Source of the DNA: Candidatus Sumerlaeota bacterium
Lineage (GTDB): Bacteria; Sumerlaeota; Sumerlaeia; MVZB01; JAJFLK01
Assembly (NCBI GenBank): GCA_021772735.1
Contig: JAJFLK010000262.1
Coordinates: 1 to 10,511 of the forward strand
Direction: 5' to 3'
Length of the DNA: 10,511 bases
The notes below the pieces were generated by a model. It saw only the letters and a program-made list of their open reading frames with translations. It searched no databases and had not been told where the DNA came from. The stretch's first letter is position 1, and each line of letters opens with the position of its first letter. Both the position numbers and the translations under genes were made by a program. Positions 7,005 through 10,511 of this stretch are shown one piece after another.

Positions 7005-7039
7005 CCGATCTGACTTCCGGTCGCCCGAGCCCAGATCGG
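7005..7039. promoter_or_regulatory. Inverted repeat in divergent promoter region, possible operator
   Basis: CCGATCTG (7005-7012) and CAGATCGG (7032-7039) are perfect 8-base inverted complements separated by 19 bases. They end two bases before a -35-like TTTACA. The position between two divergently transcribed secreted-protein genes suits a dimeric regulator or a leader hairpin. No regulator gene lies in the window to pair with it. Confidence 0.4.
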
Positions 7040-7041
7040 TG

Positions 7042-7070
7042 TTTACATTCGGCCCGAAATGGGGCAAAAT
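7042..7070 (+). promoter_or_regulatory. Candidate sigma70-type promoter for the copper/haem oxidoreductase
   Basis: TTTACA at 7042-7047 and CAAAAT at 7065-7070 are separated by exactly 17 bases, matching the -35/-10 consensus at 5 and 4 of 6 positions. Transcription would begin near 7077 and leave a leader of about 57 bases before the ATG at 7134. Consensus matching in an uncharacterised host is weak evidence. Confidence 0.3.
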
Positions 7071-7133
7071 GACGGTCGCGTCAAGAATCACCAACAACTA
7101 CCCCATTTACCTCACCATCGGAGGCCGAAGAGA

Positions 7134-8486
7134 ATGAAATCAACAACTTGGATGCTGCTGCCGTGCATCATGCTGATCGCCGCAAGCGCATCAGCCGCCG
7201 AGCGCCCGACCTATACGAAAGACGTCGCCCCGATCCTGTTTGCCAACTGCGTTTCATGCCATCGGTCCGGCGAGATCGCTCCGATGTCCCTGATGAATTA
7301 CGACGAGGTCCGGCCGTGGGCGAAGTCGATCAAGAAAGCAATCAGCGAGGGCACGATGCCGCCGTGGCATGCCGACAGCTCGAAAGTCGAATACCTGAAC
7401 GACTTGAGCCTGAGTAGTGCCGAACGCGAGACGATCCTCGGCTGGGTCGACAGCGGCGCGACCCGTGGCGACGCGGGAGACATGCCCGAAGCTCCCACTT
7501 TCACCGGCGGCTGGGCGATGGGTGAGCCCGATTTCATCTTCCCCACCACGACCGGTTTCACGGTCGAGCAGGGCGAAACCGAAATTGAGTATCAGAGCGT
7601 CTACTTCGACTCCTCTTCGATCACCGAAGATCTCTACATCACGGAGTGGGAAATTCGACCGACGCATCTGAAGTCCGTCCACCACGCGAACATGGTCCGC
7701 GCGCCCAAAGCGCTTGATCGTGTCGGCATCGGTCAGGCCGTTCTCGCCGGCGGCGATTATATCGGAAGCTATCTGCCCGGCTGCCGCCCGATGAAATATC
7801 CCGAAGGCACCGCGCTTCGTATTCCGGCGGGCAGCGTGATCCAGATCCAGATTCATTACGTCGGCCTTGAGGACCGCGACGTGGTCGATCACACGGAACT
7901 GGGTGTCAAGTTCGCCCAGGGTCGCGTGGATAAGATCATGCGCGTGCTCGGCACCGACGACAACGACATGGAGATCGCGCCGTATCAGGACGACTACACG
8001 CTGGAGACGTCCGTTAATCTGCTCTACGACCTGACGATTCTATCGAGCGGCGCGCACATGCATACGCGCGGCGATTCTTACCTTATGAAGGCCATCCTGC
8101 CGGACGGCGGCGAGAAGCTCATCGCTGACGTGCCGAACTACGATTTTAACTGGCAGTCCAACTATCAGCTCGCCAACCCGGTCCAGGTGCCCAAGGGCAC
8201 GGAACTTTTTGTCAAGGCGGGCTGGGACAACAGCGCGAAGAATCCTAACAATCCGGACCCCTCGCAGAAGGTCGTCTATGGCCCGTGGACGAAAGACGAA
8301 ATGCTCGTCACGTGGGCGCACGCCGTGCTGACGAACGAAAAGCTGGGTCTCAAATTAGTGGACGGGCGCCTCGTCGGCAAGTTCGACGACGCCCAGGAAG
8401 CTCCTCACCCCTTCTTGCTGCAATCGCTTCCGGCTTCAATGAGGCCGCGCGAACCGAAAGCCGAAACCGTCGGCGGCGGACTGTAA
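7134..8486 (+). CDS. Periplasmic cytochrome c fused to type II copper (PHM/DBH-like) monooxygenase
   Basis: 450 residues. The signal peptide is at 1-21 (WMLLPCIMLIAASASA). A cytochrome c domain spans about 27-110 with haem site C39-V-S-C42-H43, and M75 in the GTMPPWH motif is the likely sixth ligand. Two copper type II monooxygenase domains follow (about 130-270 and 280-400). The ligand pattern of peptidylglycine hydroxylating monooxygenase is visible: H183-H184 (SVHHANM) and H241 (IQIHYV) for the first copper; H308-x-H310 (GAHMHTRG) and M390 (TKDEML) for the second. The family uses ascorbate or another one-electron donor and O2 to hydroxylate C-H bonds. Here the fused haem domain may supply the electrons, which is inference. 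The substrate is unknown. The start at 7134 follows GAGG by 9 bases and places the signal peptide at the N-terminus; the upstream in-frame ATG at 7059 does not. It is divergent from the DUF4097 gene and ends before a strong hairpin. Confidence 0.9.
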   Translation: MKSTTWMLLPCIMLIAASASAAERPTYTKDVAPILFANCVSCHRSGEIAPMSLMNYDEVRPWAKSIKKAISEGTMPPWHADSSKVEYLNDLSLSSAERETILGWVDSGATRGDAGDMPEAPTFTGGWAMGEPDFIFPTTTGFTVEQGETEIEYQSVYFDSSSITEDLYITEWEIRPTHLKSVHHANMVRAPKALDRVGIGQAVLAGGDYIGSYLPGCRPMKYPEGTALRIPAGSVIQIQIHYVGLEDRDVVDHTELGVKFAQGRVDKIMRVLGTDDNDMEIAPYQDDYTLETSVNLLYDLTILSSGAHMHTRGDSYLMKAILPDGGEKLIADVPNYDFNWQSNYQLANPVQVPKGTELFVKAGWDNSAKNPNNPDPSQKVVYGPWTKDEMLVTWAHAVLTNEKLGLKLVDGRLVGKFDDAQEAPHPFLLQSLPASMRPREPKAETVGGGL

Positions 8487-8520
8487 TCTCCGGCGTATAA
8501 CGCGAACCCCGAATCCGAAC

Positions 8521-8552
8521 GGCCCGGCCGTCAGCAAACGACGCGCCGGGCC
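8521..8552. terminator. Strong hairpin between convergent genes, probable bidirectional terminator
   Basis: GGCCCGGC (8521-8528) pairs with GCCGGGCC (8545-8552). Inside it CGTC (8529-8532) pairs with GACG (8540-8543) past one bulged C at 8544, leaving a 7-base loop. The 12-bp, almost all-GC stem lies in the 120-base gap between two converging genes. Neither side has a real T tract, so factor-independent termination is plausible but not certain. Confidence 0.5.
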
Positions 8553-8606
8553 ATTCTGCGTCCGGGAACCTGGTTTGGCGTTGACCTGCTTTCGCAAAGG
8601 GCATCG

Positions 8607-9404
8607 CTAAAGATGACTAAGCCCTGCCCATTGTGTCACTCGAATATCGAGAGGGGCCGCCGCTGCTCCGTGACGAATCGCAACGGCCAGAAAGTGCCGA
8701 GCCGTCGGATTCGCGCTTATGAACTGCCACGCGGCGGGATCGTCATCAATCCGATCGGCGAACGAAATCCCAACGCTCCTTTCGGCCAGCTCCACCGAAA
8801 AATTCCCCAACCCGACCCGCATGCCCCGGCCATGCGCCTTGATGTAGGCCTCTTTGAGCGTCCAAATTTTGAAGAAGCGGCCGACGCGATCGTTGCCTTT
8901 TAGCGTCGCCAATTCGGCAGTCTCTGCTCTTGAAAAAAAACGCTCCGCAATCCCCGCTGTGGCGCGAGCCGGTTCGATGATCTCGACATCCACGCCAATC
9001 GGATGAGCACGGCACACCGCGCATGCGACCAGTCCGCGCGTGTGGCTCAGATTGAATTGCAGATCATGCCCGATGTTATTCGCAAGGTGAGGCTTTCCGT
9101 TTTCGTCGATCTCGAAACCGACCTCGGCGGGCTTGACGCCCAAACATTTAGCAAGGACCGAGCGCAACAGCACGCGCCCGGTGAGGAACTCCAGCCTGGA
9201 ATGCTCGGGAATAAATCGCTCGAATCTCTCGCGCTCGCCCGCGTCCAGAAACCCGGCGATCAGCTCATCGGTCCTGCCATCGCGCTCAGCAATCGGCTCG
9301 ACCGTGTAAACGTGCGCGACGCTGCCCTGCTCGTCATCGGAAAACGTACCTACCGCCGCGTCCTCGGTGTCGGCAACAGGGTTCTCAGGGGGGGGCTCAG
9401 GCAC
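8607..9404 (-). CDS. 4'-phosphopantetheinyl transferase, Sfp type
   Basis: 265 residues, typical of the two-domain Sfp/Gsp class. It transfers phosphopantetheine from coenzyme A to a Ser of a carrier protein (acyl, peptidyl or aryl carrier). The motifs are in order: NGKP at 102-105, FNLSHT at 117-122 (CoA contact), GVDVE at 137-141 (magnesium-binding Asp and Glu), and WTLKEAYIKA at 181-190 (second acidic ligand E185 and the Lys of the K-E-A-hydrophobic-x-K motif). All expected catalytic residues are present. The first about 28 residues are acidic and probably disordered. The start is GTG at 9404 with GGAGG six bases upstream. It overlaps the end of oleD by 8 bases, so it is translationally coupled to oleD in a minus-strand operon. 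No carrier protein gene is in the window. It may be the cell's general PPTase or may serve a carrier in this pathway. Confidence 0.93.
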   Translation of the reverse strand: MPEPPPENPVADTEDAAVGTFSDDEQGSVAHVYTVEPIAERDGRTDELIAGFLDAGERERFERFIPEHSRLEFLTGRVLLRSVLAKCLGVKPAEVGFEIDENGKPHLANNIGHDLQFNLSHTRGLVACAVCRAHPIGVDVEIIEPARATAGIAERFFSRAETAELATLKGNDRVGRFFKIWTLKEAYIKAHGRGMRVGLGNFSVELAERSVGISFADRIDDDPAAWQFISANPTARHFLAVAIRHGAAAAPLDIRVTQWAGLSHL

Positions 9405-10461
9405 GGGCGGCCTCCGGCTCTTTTCCCGAATCCGAACGAGCCTCGCTTTGCGCGAACCACTGCGCCAATCGGACCAATCCCTCTTCGGTCGTCACCTCGG
9501 GCTCGTAACCGAAGTCGCGCCGCGCCGCCGAAATATCGAACCAGTGCGAGGTCGAAAGCTCACGCGCGAGGAATCGCGTCATCCGAGGCTCGGCCTTGAT
9601 ACGCAAAACCGTATGAACCGCTTCGAGCACTGCCCCGGCAGCGTAAGCCACGCCAGCCGGCACCGATTTGGTCACCGGCGCCATGCCCGCCGCGTCGAGC
9701 ATCCGGTTGATCATTTCGGATAGCACGACCGGCTCGCCCTGCGAAACGAAATATGCCTTGCCCGCCTGGAGCGCATCGGGAGCCAATGTCGCCGCGGCCC
9801 GGAGGTGCGCAATGGCGGCGTTATCGACGTAAATCGTATCAACCTTGTTCGTGCCGTCGCCGACGATCTTAAGCGATCCCTCGCGCGCGCGATTGATAAG
9901 ACGCGGAAACAGATGATTATCGCCCGGTCCCCAGATCAGATGCGGCCGCAGGGCGACGGTCGAAAGTTTCGCGCTGTTCGCCTTGAGCGCCATCCGCTCA
10001 GCGATGGCTTTCGTGCGTGGATAATGCGCGTGATAGCGCGTCGGATACGGAACCGATTCATCGACGCCCTCCATATCGCGACCCCCAAAAACCACGCTCG
10101 GCGAGCTCGTATAGACGAGCCGCGAGATTCCATGACGATGAGATGCGGCAATGACGTTCTTCGTGCCATGCACGTTGGGACCAAAAAATTCCCCGTGGCT
10201 CCCCCAGACGCCGGGCCGCGCGGCGACGTGAAAGACCAGATCGCACCCGGCGCAGGCTCGCGCGACACGCTCTTCATCGGCCAGGTCGCCTCGGACGACC
10301 TCGACTCCCAGCGCCGCGAGCTCGGGGTATTCGCCACGCGCGAAGCTACGCACCGCGATCCCCTGGCCAAGAAGCTGCCGAACGATCGCGCCGCCGAGGA
10401 ACCCGCCTCCTCCGGTCACCAATGCTCGGCTCGATTCGATATTGAAATCGGACGCTCTCAT
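9397..10461 (-). CDS. oleD: 2-alkyl-3-oxoalkanoate reductase (OleD), 3-beta-HSD-type SDR
   Basis: 354-residue extended SDR. In the Ole pathway OleD uses NADPH to reduce the 2-alkyl-3-oxoacid made by OleA, giving the substrate for OleC beta-lactone formation. Visible features are TGGGGFLGG at 16-24 for the cofactor, FHVAARPGVWGS at 77-88 (close to OleD’s FHxAAxxGxWGS), TSSPSV at 118-123 with the catalytic Ser, and YPRTK at 147-151 as the YxxxK pair. IWGPGDNHLFPRL at 176-188, VSQGEP at 239-244 and TRFLARELSTSHWFD at 295-309 are hallmarks I associate with OleD rather than with sterol dehydrogenases. The start at 10461 follows GAGAGG by 8 bases and overlaps the stop of the upstream fragment by ATGA. 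A longer start at 10482 lies inside that fragment. The match to OleD is by recall of motifs; a related 3-beta-HSD-like reductase in a beta-lactone pathway remains possible. Confidence 0.85.
   Translation of the reverse strand: MRASDFNIESSRALVTGGGGFLGGAIVRQLLGQGIAVRSFARGEYPELAALGVEVVRGDLADEERVARACAGCDLVFHVAARPGVWGSHGEFFGPNVHGTKNVIAASHRHGISRLVYTSSPSVVFGGRDMEGVDESVPYPTRYHAHYPRTKAIAERMALKANSAKLSTVALRPHLIWGPGDNHLFPRLINRAREGSLKIVGDGTNKVDTIYVDNAAIAHLRAAATLAPDALQAGKAYFVSQGEPVVLSEMINRMLDAAGMAPVTKSVPAGVAYAAGAVLEAVHTVLRIKAEPRMTRFLARELSTSHWFDISAARRDFGYEPEVTTEEGLVRLAQWFAQSEARSDSGKEPEAARA
9411..9415 (-). promoter_or_regulatory. Shine-Dalgarno inside oleD for the phosphopantetheinyl transferase
   Basis: GGAGG on the minus strand, six bases before the GTG at 9404. 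It lies within the last codons of oleD and supports the GTG start and coupled translation. Confidence 0.7.
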
Positions 10462-10511
10462 CGCAATTGCCTCTCGGCCCATACCCGGAGCTTCTCGCGG
10501 ACAATTTTGGC
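10458..10511 (-). CDS. oleC: C-terminal end of a probable OleC (beta-lactone synthetase), cut by right edge
   Basis: The last 17 codons and TGA of a gene entering from the right. The peptide AKIVREKLRVWAERQLR resembles the C-terminal tail of AMP-forming acyl synthetase-family OleC proteins, where a NAKI-REKLAVWA-type ending precedes the stop. Its TGA overlaps the oleD ATG as ATGA, and the order oleC then oleD matches known ole clusters. OleC uses ATP to close 2-alkyl-3-hydroxyacids to beta-lactones. Only a short piece is visible, so the call rests on this tail plus the neighbour. Confidence 0.5.
   Translation of the reverse strand, partial: AKIVREKLRVWAERQLR
10470..10475 (-). promoter_or_regulatory. 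Shine-Dalgarno deciding the oleD start
   Basis: GAGAGG on the minus strand, eight bases before the ATG at 10461, located within the end of the upstream open frame. The alternative ATG at 10482 lies upstream of this site and is out of its reach. Confidence 0.6.

Noticed and set aside
7059..7133. Upstream ATG for the copper/haem oxidoreductase
   Set aside because: It would bury the signal peptide behind 25 polar residues, and it overlaps the candidate -10 element.
9003..9599. Plus-strand open frame across the PPTase/oleD junction
   Set aside because: It runs antisense through two well-supported genes and has a low-complexity Arg/Pro-rich translation.
1..10511. Defence island, CRISPR, transposon, toxin-antitoxin or phage signature
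   Set aside because: No direct-repeat array, transposase, integrase, nuclease or toxin-like gene is visible on either strand.

Overview
The window is GC-rich bacterial chromosome. It has dense, short-spaced genes, strong GC-ending codon use and Shine-Dalgarno sites of the GGAGG/GAGG type. I see no tRNA, rRNA, CRISPR array, insertion sequence or phage gene. The host is probably an uncultivated environmental lineage. A soluble domain ending in a YDPTNG-VS-GDI motif, and a cytochrome c fused to a copper monooxygenase, recall planctomycete-like or neighbouring candidate phyla. That placement is an inference from memory of protein styles, not from a marker gene, and is low confidence.

Layout, left to right. 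A secreted protein of unknown function (minus strand) runs off the left edge. It is divergent from a plus-strand run: the ribosome-assembly GTPase EngB (696-1301); an atypical NAD(P)-binding SDR protein coupled to it by an ATGA overlap (1298-2212); a membrane-anchored protein whose C-terminus looks like a pseudopilin-G soluble domain (2230-2859); a Wzt-like polysaccharide-export ATPase with a C-terminal carbohydrate-binding-type domain (2952-4337); and a secreted, histidine-motif TPR protein (4418-6049). A DUF4097-type secreted protein with VNG repeats (minus strand, 6054-6887) converges on the TPR gene with only 4 bases between them. It diverges from a periplasmic cytochrome c/type II copper monooxygenase fusion (7134-8486); the divergent spacer holds an inverted repeat and a candidate promoter. 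A strong hairpin at 8521-8552 separates this from a minus-strand operon at the right edge. In transcription order that operon is the last 17 codons of a probable oleC, then oleD, then an Sfp-type phosphopantetheinyl transferase. All are joined by start/stop overlaps.

Functionally there are three themes. (1) Housekeeping: EngB plus passengers. (2) Envelope and periplasm: the Wzt-like ATPase, TPR protein, DUF4097 protein and haem/copper oxidoreductase. All but the ATPase have signal peptides. The last three are adjacent and may work together, but this is only neighbourhood inference. (3) Head-to-head fatty acid condensation (Ole pathway): OleD reduces the 2-alkyl-3-oxoacid made by OleA, and OleC makes the beta-lactone. 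The translational coupling of a phosphopantetheinyl transferase to oleD is the most interesting arrangement here, because the described Ole pathway starts from acyl-CoA and needs no carrier protein.

Two genes are cut by the window edges: the left-edge secreted protein and oleC.
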